From Gammaproteobacteria bacterium (GTDB taxonomy: Bacteria; Pseudomonadota; Gammaproteobacteria; CAISUE01), in NCBI GenBank assembly GCA_947378515.1, contig CANCKG010000067.1:1-5441 (forward strand): a stretch of DNA of 5,441 nucleotides, read 5' to 3'. Below the pieces are notes generated by a model. That model did not search any database. It was not told where the DNA came from and saw nothing but the letters and a program-made list of their open reading frames with translations. How positions within the stretch are numbered: position 1 is the stretch's first letter; every line of letters begins with the position of its first letter. This document shows, piece by piece, positions 1 through 5,230 of the stretch. The position numbers were made by a program, and so were the translations under genes.

Positions 1-380
1 GGCACTGACACGGACAATACATTCACCAACCAATCACTTAAGGATAAACTAATGGCAGCAATCGCGGCACTGTTTTGTTCCACGCCTGCGTTGGTTAAAC
101 CTTGTTGCGTCGCTGCATATTGAAAAAATAAGTACAAAAATTCTTGGACTAAAGCGCCATTGGTCAGCGCATGTAAATAACGCCGCCGGCTATTATTTTT
201 AGCAGATAAATTTTCCATCACGCTAAGCTCAGCTAACAGCGCATCAGCGTGATCGTTAGCGGCAATCGCAAGCATACTCTTTTCCTCTTCACCCATCATG
301 ACCGTCACCAATGGTCCTTCTGATTCCGGCACCGGATGCTGTTGGGCTATTACTGGTTCACACCCACGCTTTAATTTCAT
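1..380 (-). CDS. Hypothetical protein, 5' part only (C-terminus beyond left edge)
   Basis: An open frame without stops runs on the minus strand from an ATG at 380 off the left edge, giving 126 complete codons. It starts MKLKRGCEPV. The ATG is the only one after the in-frame TAA at 425-423, and it has a good ribosome binding site (GAGGGA, about 7 nt upstream). I do not recognise a family. Residues 1-30 are polar and proline-containing without a signal peptide. Residues 31-65 are acidic and Ala/Leu-rich and look helical. Residues about 75-92 (GALVQEFLYLFFQYAATQ) and 104-126 (rich in Ala, Ile, Leu, Ser) are hydrophobic or amphipathic and could be membrane segments or buried helices. Its promoter at 443-470 is near consensus and diverges from the oxygenase operon, so it is probably an independently transcribed real gene. 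Function is unknown. I am fairly sure it is coding. Confidence 0.72.
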   Translation of the reverse strand, partial: MKLKRGCEPVIAQQHPVPESEGPLVTVMMGEEEKSMLAIAANDHADALLAELSVMENLSAKNNSRRRYLHALTNGALVQEFLYLFFQYAATQQGLTNAGVEQNSAAIAAISLSLSDWLVNVLSVSV

Positions 381-431
381 ACTTATTCCCTCGACTATTC
401 GAACTAGGATGTTGAATAATAGTTAATTGAT

Positions 432-441
432 TGAACGTTCA
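432..441. repeat. 10-bp perfect palindrome at the predicted start site of the minus-strand gene
   Basis: TGAACGTTCA is its own reverse complement. It sits just downstream of the minus-strand -10 box (443-448) and covers the expected +1, where a repressor operator could lie. A single short palindrome in AT-rich DNA can arise by chance, so the operator role is inference. Confidence 0.35.
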
Positions 442-442
442 C

Positions 443-470
443 ATTATAGTGAGAAAAAAAGGATTATCAA
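443..470 (-). promoter_or_regulatory. Promoter of the minus-strand gene at 380
   Basis: Read on the minus strand, TTGATA (470-465) and a perfect TATAAT (448-443) are separated by 16 nt. That is 5/6 and 6/6 matches to sigma-70 boxes. Transcription would start near 436, about 56 nt before the ATG at 380. This is the best promoter match in the window. Confidence 0.7.
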
Positions 471-485
471 GGATTAAAATGGATT

Positions 486-496
486 TGGTATATAAT
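486..496 (+). promoter_or_regulatory. Possible promoter of the oxygenase-waaC operon
   Basis: TATAAT lies at 491-496, and an overlapping extended form TGG-TATATA lies at 486-494. No convincing -35 hexamer stands 16-18 nt upstream, so an extended -10 type is more likely. The start site would fall near 503, giving a leader of only about 23 nt. It diverges from the minus-strand promoter at 443-470, so RNA polymerases would meet around 465-475. Confidence 0.45.
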
Positions 497-525
497 TTGA
501 TGCTTCTGATTAACGACTCGACCTT

Positions 526-1152
526 ATGACTTCCTCTGTCTTAAACTTAGCCGCTTTACAAGCCAAACCCCTAAAATTACAGCCTTATCCTTATCTGATG
601 CTCGAAAATTTTATTGACCCGAGTTTAGCGTCCCAAATCAACGCCGCATTTCCAAGCATCGATAAAGATGGTAGTTTTCCTTTGAGTGCCTTTCAATTGA
701 CCGGTGCCATGGCTGAGTTAATTGATGCCCTGGACAGTAACGAACTACGTCAAGCTATTGCGACCAAATTTTCCATCAATCTGGCTAATAGGCCAACGAC
801 CATTACCTTACGTGGCTATTGCACCTTAGGGCGTGATGGCAAAATTCATACCGATAGCAAAGACAAATTAATCACCGTCTTGCTCTACTTAGGGGCAGAT
901 GAAGCCGCGAGTAAAGGTTGTTTACGTATTCTCTACAATAATCATGATCTTAATTACTTCGCAGCTGAAATCAGTCCTGCTTTTGGCAATGTCGCGATGT
1001 TTCAAGTCACTGAACATGGCTGGCATGGTTTCACCCCAGTCCAAGGTCAAAGGCGGGCTATTCAATTAAATTATGTGGTTTCTGCCCGCGCTGCCACTAA
1101 AAATATTTGGCGCCATAAAATAGCCGCGTTTTTCAAACGTTTTAAGGTCTAA
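526..1152 (+). CDS. 2-oxoglutarate/Fe(II)-dependent oxygenase family protein
   Basis: This 208-residue protein has the jelly-roll dioxygenase signature. The HxD iron ligands are H108 and D110 (KIHTDSKDK). The distal iron ligand is most likely H167 in EHGWHGFTPV, and R176 or R177 is placed to bind 2-oxoglutarate (QRRAIQLNYV). The strand GCLRILYN at 131-138 is typical of the 2OG-FeII_Oxy_3-like family. There is no signal peptide, so it is cytoplasmic; the tail (residues 192-208) is basic. Enzymes of this fold couple oxidative decarboxylation of 2-oxoglutarate to hydroxylation of a substrate, here unknown. It is first in an operon and only 3 nt before waaC, so an LPS-core or lipid A precursor is a reasonable guess, by analogy with the Kdo hydroxylase KdoO, but not shown. 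The ATG at 526 is the only one after the in-frame TAA at 511. It has no clear Shine-Dalgarno sequence, so translation may be weak or rely on the short leader. Confidence 0.88.
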   Translation: MTSSVLNLAALQAKPLKLQPYPYLMLENFIDPSLASQINAAFPSIDKDGSFPLSAFQLTGAMAELIDALDSNELRQAIATKFSINLANRPTTITLRGYCTLGRDGKIHTDSKDKLITVLLYLGADEAASKGCLRILYNNHDLNYFAAEISPAFGNVAMFQVTEHGWHGFTPVQGQRRAIQLNYVVSARAATKNIWRHKIAAFFKRFKV

Positions 1153-1155
1153 GTA

Positions 1156-2178
1156 ATGAACGTGTTATTAATTAAACTGACATCGATGGGTGATTTAATT
1201 CATGCGCTACCGGCATTGACTGATGCCCGAGCCGCTATCCCCGATATTCAATTTGATTGGGTGATCGACGAGGGTTTTGCCGAAGTGGCTAGCTGGCATC
1301 CAGCGGTTAATACCATTATCAAGAGTGCGCATCGGCGTTGGCGCACCAGTTATAAAAAGCATTGGCCGGAGATCATCGGCTTTGTGAAACAATTGCGCAG
1401 CACGCATTATGATTTAATCATCGATGGCCAAAGCAATTTAAAATCTGCCCTCGTGACGCTTTTTAGCAAAGGACTTAAATGTGGCTTTGATAAACCATCG
1501 GCGCGTGAATATCCCGCCCATTGGGTGTATAAAAAACGCTTTGCTCATAGTAAACAAGATCATGCTGTCACCCGGGTGCGTAGTTTATTTGCGCAAGCCT
1601 TAGGTTATCCACGACCTACCACGCCACCTGATTTTGGTATCGATCGGTCTTTATTGATAGCACCGGCTTTAACTATCCCTACGCGTTATGTAATGTTTAT
1701 CCACAATGCCAGTTGGGACACTAAATTATGGCCCGAAAGCTATTGGCAACAATTAATTCATTTTTGCCTGGCAGCGAATATAACGATTTTATTACCGGCT
1801 GGCAATAGCGACGAATTAGCCCGCTCGAAGCGTTTTGCAGAAGGGCAGCCGAATGTCATCGCTTTGCCACGGATGCCATTATCGGAAATTGCCTATCTTT
1901 TAAGTCATGCTGTTGCTGCCGTTTCGGTCGACACAGGTTTGAGTCATTTAAGTGCGGCATTAAATATTCCTACAATCACGCTTTATGGCGCGACCGATTC
2001 TGGCTTAATCGGCGCCACGGGTTTAAACCAAATTCATTTGCAATCACGCTTTGCTTGTGCGCCGTGTTATTTACAGAAATGTAATTATCTGGGAGCGAGC
2101 AATGTTAAGCCGGTCTGTTTTGCAGAATTGACGCCGCAATTGGTCTGGCAAACGCTACAAACCCTAATGCCTTCATGA
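1156..2178 (+). CDS. waaC: LPS heptosyltransferase I (WaaC/RfaC, GT9 family)
   Basis: WaaC adds the first L-glycero-D-manno-heptose from ADP-heptose to Kdo of Kdo2-lipid A, on the cytoplasmic face of the inner membrane. The 340-residue protein begins MNVLLIKLTSMGDLIHALPA, the classic heptosyltransferase N-terminus, with D13 in the place of the proposed catalytic base. The C-terminal Rossmann domain carries NASWDTKLWPESYW (184-197; K190 matches the conserved Lys before the WPE motif) and VSVDTGLSHLSAAL (256-269), the GT9 donor-binding motif. LYGATDSGLIG (276-286) further favours heptosyltransferase I over II. It is slightly longer than E. coli WaaC (about 320). The extra length includes a cysteine cluster near the C-terminus (C301, C304, C309, C321) that I do not recall in the E. 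coli enzyme. It follows the oxygenase by 3 nt, with AAGG about 9 nt before the start. Its last codons overlap the next gene by 4 nt, which points to translational coupling. Confidence 0.93.
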   Translation: MNVLLIKLTSMGDLIHALPALTDARAAIPDIQFDWVIDEGFAEVASWHPAVNTIIKSAHRRWRTSYKKHWPEIIGFVKQLRSTHYDLIIDGQSNLKSALVTLFSKGLKCGFDKPSAREYPAHWVYKKRFAHSKQDHAVTRVRSLFAQALGYPRPTTPPDFGIDRSLLIAPALTIPTRYVMFIHNASWDTKLWPESYWQQLIHFCLAANITILLPAGNSDELARSKRFAEGQPNVIALPRMPLSEIAYLLSHAVAAVSVDTGLSHLSAALNIPTITLYGATDSGLIGATGLNQIHLQSRFACAPCYLQKCNYLGASNVKPVCFAELTPQLVWQTLQTLMPS

Positions 2179-2720
2179 CCAAAGACACACTGCGGGTCAA
2201 GTTTAAACACTACCGTCGCCAGTTGCCGAATGATTTTAAAATGGCTGCCGAACAGGCTATTTGCCACCACTGGCGGCAACATGAACTCGCAGTCAGTAAC
2301 ATAGGCAGTTATTTAGCGTTGCGAGACGAATGCCCCACTGTAGCCTTGCATGACTTATGGTGGCAACAACGACGACAGGTTTTTATTCCCTTGATTAGCC
2401 AACCCGGGTCTTTTCGTGAAATCAACATCGATAGTACTTTAATCAAAACACCTTTGGGGATTGATGAACCGGTTGATGGACCGTTGGTGAGCACCAATAG
2501 CTTAGATGTCTTGATTATTCCCTTATTAGCCATCGATCAACACGGCTATCGTTTAGGTTATGGCAAAGGATTTTATGATCAATTACTGACGCAATGCGTT
2601 AAAAAACCCTTATTAATTGGCTTAGGCTTTGCTACGCAATTAGTCGATAGCTTGCCACACGATGCTTGGGATATTCCATTGAATGGCTTTTTATCTGAGG
2701 CAGGCTGGGTGTTTTTTTGA
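2175..2720 (+). CDS. ygfA: 5-formyltetrahydrofolate cyclo-ligase (5,10-methenyl-THF synthetase)
   Basis: This enzyme converts 5-formyl-THF to 5,10-methenyl-THF using ATP, which recycles an inhibitory folate store in the cytoplasm. The 181-residue length is normal for the family. The diagnostic motif RLGYGKGFYD is at 126-135 (nucleotide and folate binding). Other family features are the basic N-terminal helix (LRVKFKHYRRQL, 6-17), PLGIDEP at 93-99, DVLIIPLLAID at 111-121, and the C-terminal HDAWDIPLNGFLSE (162-175), where the family usually has HD..LD..(I/V)TE. The start overlaps the waaC stop as ATGA, so the ATG at 2175 is well supported and expression is probably coupled to waaC. No functional link to LPS is needed; this looks like a housekeeping passenger in the operon. 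In many proteobacteria this gene sits beside zapA and 6S RNA, and that context is absent here. Confidence 0.92.
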   Translation: MTKDTLRVKFKHYRRQLPNDFKMAAEQAICHHWRQHELAVSNIGSYLALRDECPTVALHDLWWQQRRQVFIPLISQPGSFREINIDSTLIKTPLGIDEPVDGPLVSTNSLDVLIIPLLAIDQHGYRLGYGKGFYDQLLTQCVKKPLLIGLGFATQLVDSLPHDAWDIPLNGFLSEAGWVFF

Positions 2721-2735
2721 TGACACCCCTTATTT
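2707..2735 (+). terminator. Possible weak terminator between convergent operons
   Basis: GGGTGT (2707-2712) pairs with ACACCC (2723-2728) around a 10-nt loop, followed on the plus strand by C-TTATTT. The hairpin spans the stop codon of the cyclo-ligase and the 9-nt gap to the stop codon of the convergent dehydrogenase. On the minus strand the same hairpin has no U-run, so it could serve only the plus-strand operon. The stem is short. Confidence 0.35.
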
Positions 2736-3494
2736 CTCACGCATTCTTAAAGCACCATCAAGGCGAATCACTTCGCCATTCAAATAATCATTATCGATAA
2801 TATGCGCGGCTAAAAGAGCGAATTCATCAGGATTACCTAAGCGTTTGGGAAAATTAACACTGGCAGCTAGACTGTCTTGCACTTCTTTTGGAAAAGCTTG
2901 CATCAATGGAGTGGCCATCAAGCCTGGTGCAATGGTCATGACGCGAATACCGACAGCGGCTAAATCACGTGCCGCTGGGAGTGTCAAGCCAACAATCGCC
3001 GCTTTAGAAGCACTATATGCTGTTTGACCGATTTGCCCTTCGTAAGCGGCAATCGATGCGGTATTGATAATCACGCCGCGATTGCCATCATTATCAAGGG
3101 GTTCAGCTGTAGCCATCGCTTCGGCCGCTAGACGCAAAACATTAAATGTTCCAATGACATTCACTTGCAACACGTGCTGAAAATCGCTCAACGGCATCAC
3201 GCCTGCTTTACCGAGGATTCTTTTCGCAGGTGCAATACCCGCACAATTGATCGCAATTCGTAATGGACCTAATTCAACTTGCAGTCTAGCAATAGCATTC
3301 GCAACTTGAGCTTCATCGGTGACATCGGCTACTAAACCTAAGCCATTGATTTCTTTGGCTACCGTACTTACCGCCTCGCTATTGCGATCGATCAATGCCA
3401 CTCGTGCACCTAACTGTGCTAAATGCCGCGCGGTTGCCGCTCCGATGCCAGATCCACCACCGGTGATTAGTACGACTGTTTGGTTAATATTCAT
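2730..3494 (-). CDS. Short-chain dehydrogenase/reductase, HSD10-like 3-hydroxyacyl-CoA dehydrogenase
   Basis: This is a 254-residue classical SDR with a Rossmann fold. The cofactor motif TGGGSGIG is at 11-18. D36 after the second strand (VALIDRN) favours NAD over NADP. NCAG is at 83-86, and the catalytic tetrad is N112, S147, Y160 and K164 (YSASK). The stretches VIINTASIAAYEGQIGQTAY (141-160), RVMTIAPGL (184-192) and LNGEVIRLDGALRM (238-251) closely resemble mitochondrial HSD10 (type II 3-hydroxyacyl-CoA/2-methyl-3-hydroxybutyryl-CoA dehydrogenase) and its bacterial relatives. The best guess is therefore NAD-dependent oxidation of a short or branched 3-hydroxyacyl-CoA, in the cytoplasm. The exact substrate is not settled by sequence. 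It starts 4 nt after the pdxA stop, and its ribosome binding site AAGGA overlaps that stop, so the two are co-transcribed and probably translationally coupled. No beta-oxidation genes are adjacent. Confidence 0.9.
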   Translation of the reverse strand: MNINQTVVLITGGGSGIGAATARHLAQLGARVALIDRNSEAVSTVAKEINGLGLVADVTDEAQVANAIARLQVELGPLRIAINCAGIAPAKRILGKAGVMPLSDFQHVLQVNVIGTFNVLRLAAEAMATAEPLDNDGNRGVIINTASIAAYEGQIGQTAYSASKAAIVGLTLPAARDLAAVGIRVMTIAPGLMATPLMQAFPKEVQDSLAASVNFPKRLGNPDEFALLAAHIIDNDYLNGEVIRLDGALRMREK

Positions 3495-3498
3495 GGAG

Positions 3499-4476
3499 TT
3501 ATCCTTGTTGAAGTAAAGATTCAGTCGCTGCCACTGCTGTCAAAAAACTATTAATGTCAGCATCGCCTGTGCCGGCAACATCGAGTGCGACGCCATGATC
3601 GACTGAGGTACGGATATAAGGCAAGCCTAACGTATAATTGACGATTTCACCAAATTCAAGCGCTTTTAAAGGTGCTAAACCTTGATCATGATACATCGCT
3701 AGCACAAGATCGCAGCATTGCAATTGATGTGACCTAAACGCTGTGTCGGCCGCGACCGGGCCGATTAAATCGTAACCCTGAGCGCTTAACCGTTGCAATG
3801 TCGGAATAATAACAGCTTGCTCTTCTGTGCCTAAATAACCATCTTCACCAGCATGCGGGTTTAAACCTAAGACGAGTACCCGTGGATTTTTAGTATAAAA
3901 ACTTAACCAATGATGGCGAATAATAGCTAAGGTTGAGCATAATTCCGTATCGGTAATTAAGCCAGGTACTTTACTCAGTGGCACATGAATCGTCTGCAAA
4001 GCAATTTTTAACCGAGCACTGCCTAACATCATCACCACTTTGGAAATGCCACAAAGTTCGGCTAAATATTCCGTATGACCGGTAAAGGGAATGCCAGCGC
4101 GGTTAATAATCCCTTTGTGAATCGGCAAAGTAACTAAGGCCCTGTTTGCGCACTGCTGACAATAATGCGCGGCAGCGGTCAACGCAGCAAGCACCGAGAC
4201 ACTATTGGCCGCATCCAAAGACCCCGCTTGCACCGTATTAACACAAGGGTAATCAACAATTGTCAAACAACCCGGTGCATTGTTAACCCTTAAGTCTTGC
4301 GAATACAGCTCTAAATGTAGTGGTAGGCGCAATTGCTTCGCACGCGCTTGCAGTACCGTGGCACAACCAAAAACTAACCACGGCCTATCTCGTGTTAACT
4401 GTGCTGCCATTATTAAAATATCGGGGCCAATACCACTTGGCTCTCCCAAACTAATCACCAGATGGGCACTAGACAT
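3499..4476 (-). CDS. pdxA: 4-hydroxythreonine-4-phosphate dehydrogenase PdxA
   Basis: PdxA oxidises 4-phosphohydroxy-L-threonine with NAD(P); the product decarboxylates to 3-amino-1-hydroxyacetone phosphate, which PdxJ uses in the DXP-dependent vitamin B6 pathway. With the ATG at 4476 it has 325 residues, close to the E. coli length (329). Visible motifs are LGEPSGIGPD near the N-terminus, IPFTGHTEYL (129-138), QTIHVPLSK, GLNPHAGEDG, AMYHDQGLAPLK and RTSVDHG. The three metal-binding histidines are present as H164, H208 and H263. An in-frame TTG at 4482 would add two residues and has GAG 6 nt upstream. I chose the ATG because it aligns with the usual PdxA N-terminus, but neither start has a strong Shine-Dalgarno sequence. 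pdxA leads a two-gene operon with the dehydrogenase downstream. The common neighbours surA and ksgA are not here. Overall similarity indicates true PdxA rather than a PdxA-like catabolic homologue. Confidence 0.94.
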   Translation of the reverse strand: MSSAHLVISLGEPSGIGPDILIMAAQLTRDRPWLVFGCATVLQARAKQLRLPLHLELYSQDLRVNNAPGCLTIVDYPCVNTVQAGSLDAANSVSVLAALTAAAHYCQQCANRALVTLPIHKGIINRAGIPFTGHTEYLAELCGISKVVMMLGSARLKIALQTIHVPLSKVPGLITDTELCSTLAIIRHHWLSFYTKNPRVLVLGLNPHAGEDGYLGTEEQAVIIPTLQRLSAQGYDLIGPVAADTAFRSHQLQCCDLVLAMYHDQGLAPLKALEFGEIVNYTLGLPYIRTSVDHGVALDVAGTGDADINSFLTAVAATESLLQQG

Positions 4477-4506
4477 AGCCAACGGATACTCATAGTAAAA
4501 ATACGC

Positions 4507-4535
4507 AATATAACCGGCTTAAGCGCCTTACACAA
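4507..4535 (-). promoter_or_regulatory. Possible pdxA promoter
   Basis: Read on the minus strand, TTGTGT (4535-4530) and TATATT (4512-4507) are 17 nt apart. The -10 matches 5/6, the -35 only 3/6. Initiation would be near 4500, giving a leader of about 20-25 nt. The 17-nt spacer contains the small palindrome GCTTAAGC (4517-4524), whose meaning is unclear. Confidence 0.4.
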
Positions 4536-4553
4536 TCCTTCCTTGAGTTTAAC

Positions 4554-4582
4554 TTGTCTTTGACCGATCATTCAATTAATAT
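4554..4582 (+). promoter_or_regulatory. Promoter of the first paralogue
   Basis: TTGTCT (4554-4559) and TAATAT (4577-4582) are separated by 17 nt. Individually they are modest matches (about 4/6 each), but the same arrangement recurs before the second paralogue (5110-5138), which raises confidence. Transcription would start near 4589, with a leader of about 38 nt. TTGACC (4560-4565) looks like a better -35, but no -10 box lies at a proper distance from it. Confidence 0.5.
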
Positions 4583-4604
4583 ACTTAATATAAATTGAAT
4601 GATC
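4566..4604. repeat. Perfect 12-bp inverted repeat, candidate operator
   Basis: GATCATTCAATT (4566-4577) and its exact reverse complement AATTGAATGATC (4593-4604) are separated by 15 nt, part of which (4579-4582 with 4588-4591) continues the symmetry. The left arm lies between the -35 and -10 boxes. The right arm falls about +5 to +16 of the predicted start. Only the right arm would be transcribed, so a DNA operator fits better than an RNA hairpin. It also sits in the divergent gap with pdxA. Confidence 0.6.
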
Positions 4605-4626
4605 ATTTGACCAATGGAGTAATAGG

Positions 4627-5040
4627 ATGGCTAAAAAAATTACTATGTCTGAAGCCGCTAAACAGGCAATTTTAGTAAATCAACCTAAAAAGTTTTTTGC
4701 AATTCAACAATCAATTGAATACACCAAAGCCGACAGTATTCACAATGCTTATTGGCTATTCATGATTCGCGATTTAATTGAAGGCGCAGGTTACAATTAT
4801 TCTCGCATTGCTAAACGCGTCGATGCGTGCCCTTCAACCATTCAAAAATTGATCACCCACCCAGGCAGAAGACCTCGCCAAGTTTTATTTGAGAAACTCT
4901 TAGTGCTTTATCACCATATCTTTAATGGTCCTCATATTACGCAACGCGTTCACGATTATTTACAAAAACGGCCTTTTGATGTCTTAGATTATTTACCGAG
5001 AGAATGGGTGAAAAAATTAGTAGAAAGCATAAATATTTAA
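4627..5040 (+). CDS. Small unrecognised protein with possible helix-turn-helix (paralogue 1)
   Basis: I do not recognise the family. The 137-residue protein is basic and mostly helical in appearance, with no signal peptide or membrane segment. Residues 57-76 (NYSRIAKRVDACPSTIQKLI) read like a Cro/XRE-type helix-turn-helix: SRIAKRVD as the first helix, a turn at ACPS, and TIQKLI as the recognition helix, followed by the basic stretch HPGRRPRQ. The C-terminal part (88-137) has aromatic and leucine-rich helices (LFEKLLVLYHHIF, DYLPREWVKKLVESI) that could mediate dimerisation. The start is fixed by GGAG at 4616-4619, 7 nt before the ATG, and by gapless alignment with the second copy. The DNA is more AT-rich than the metabolic genes (36 G+C in the first 114 nt), which suggests an accessory or transferred segment. 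A DNA-binding regulator that controls its own promoter is the best inference; function is otherwise unknown. Confidence 0.8.
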   Translation: MAKKITMSEAAKQAILVNQPKKFFAIQQSIEYTKADSIHNAYWLFMIRDLIEGAGYNYSRIAKRVDACPSTIQKLITHPGRRPRQVLFEKLLVLYHHIFNGPHITQRVHDYLQKRPFDVLDYLPREWVKKLVESINI

Positions 5041-5109
5041 TATATTCATATGTTTAATTATGATAATTCTATTTTTAAACTTTAAATTATTAAAAAACCA
5101 AAATTGTTG
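5041..5109 (+). other. Very AT-rich gap between the paralogues, possible weak terminator nearby
   Basis: Only 7 of 60 bases at 5041-5100 are G or C. I see no gene. AATTAT-G-ATAATT (5056-5068) and TTTTTAA/TTAAAAA (5072-5078 with 5090-5096) are AT-only symmetries. AAAAAC (5093-5098) can pair with GTTTTT (5112-5117) and leaves a T-run, but this overlaps the promoter of the second copy, so its use as a terminator is doubtful. Confidence 0.3.
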
Positions 5110-5138
5110 TTGTTTTTAGTTGAACATTCATTTAATAT
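5110..5138 (+). promoter_or_regulatory. Promoter of the second paralogue
   Basis: TTGTTT (5110-5115) and TAATAT (5133-5138) are 17 nt apart, the same layout as before the first copy. Positions 5110-5141 align without gaps to 4554-4585 with 24 of 32 bases identical. The start would be near 5145, so this leader is about 86 nt, some 48 nt longer than that of copy 1. Confidence 0.5.
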
Positions 5139-5161
5139 CCTCTCCATGAAGTTGATTGATC
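5122..5161. promoter_or_regulatory. Degenerate copy of the inverted-repeat operator
   Basis: GAACATTCATTT (5122-5133) and the reverse complement of AGTTGATTGATC (5150-5161) each match the arm GATCATTCAATT of the first copy at 10 of 12 positions. Their spacing is 16 nt, against 15 nt in copy 1, and they occupy the same places relative to the -10 box. The arms match the first copy better than they match each other, which fits two protein half-sites rather than a hairpin. Confidence 0.5.
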
Positions 5162-5230
5162 GTTTAATTACCAGGCAGTCAACTCTAAAAAAAACGGTCA
5201 TTTATTTTAAATTTGCTTATGGAGTATTCT

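Noticed and set aside
2665..2694. Hairpin CCAT-TGA-ATGG followed by a T-run inside the cyclo-ligase gene
   Set aside because: A 4-bp stem within coding sequence for conserved C-terminal residues; too weak to be a terminator.
4476..4482. TTG at 4482 as the pdxA start
   Set aside because: It is in frame and has GAG 6 nt upstream, but the ATG at 4476 is the usual codon and gives the N-terminus that matches other PdxA proteins. Kept only as an alternative.
2845..4495. Plus-strand open frames opposite the dehydrogenase and pdxA, and minus-strand ones opposite waaC and the cyclo-ligase
   Set aside because: They lie entirely or mostly within well-conserved genes on the other strand, lack family features, and are shadows.
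4560..4594. TTGACC as the -35 of the 4627 gene
   Set aside because: Candidate -10 boxes lie 14 nt (TATACT) or 20 nt (TAATAT at 4586) away, outside the normal range, and the hexamer is not preserved at the same spacing in the second copy.
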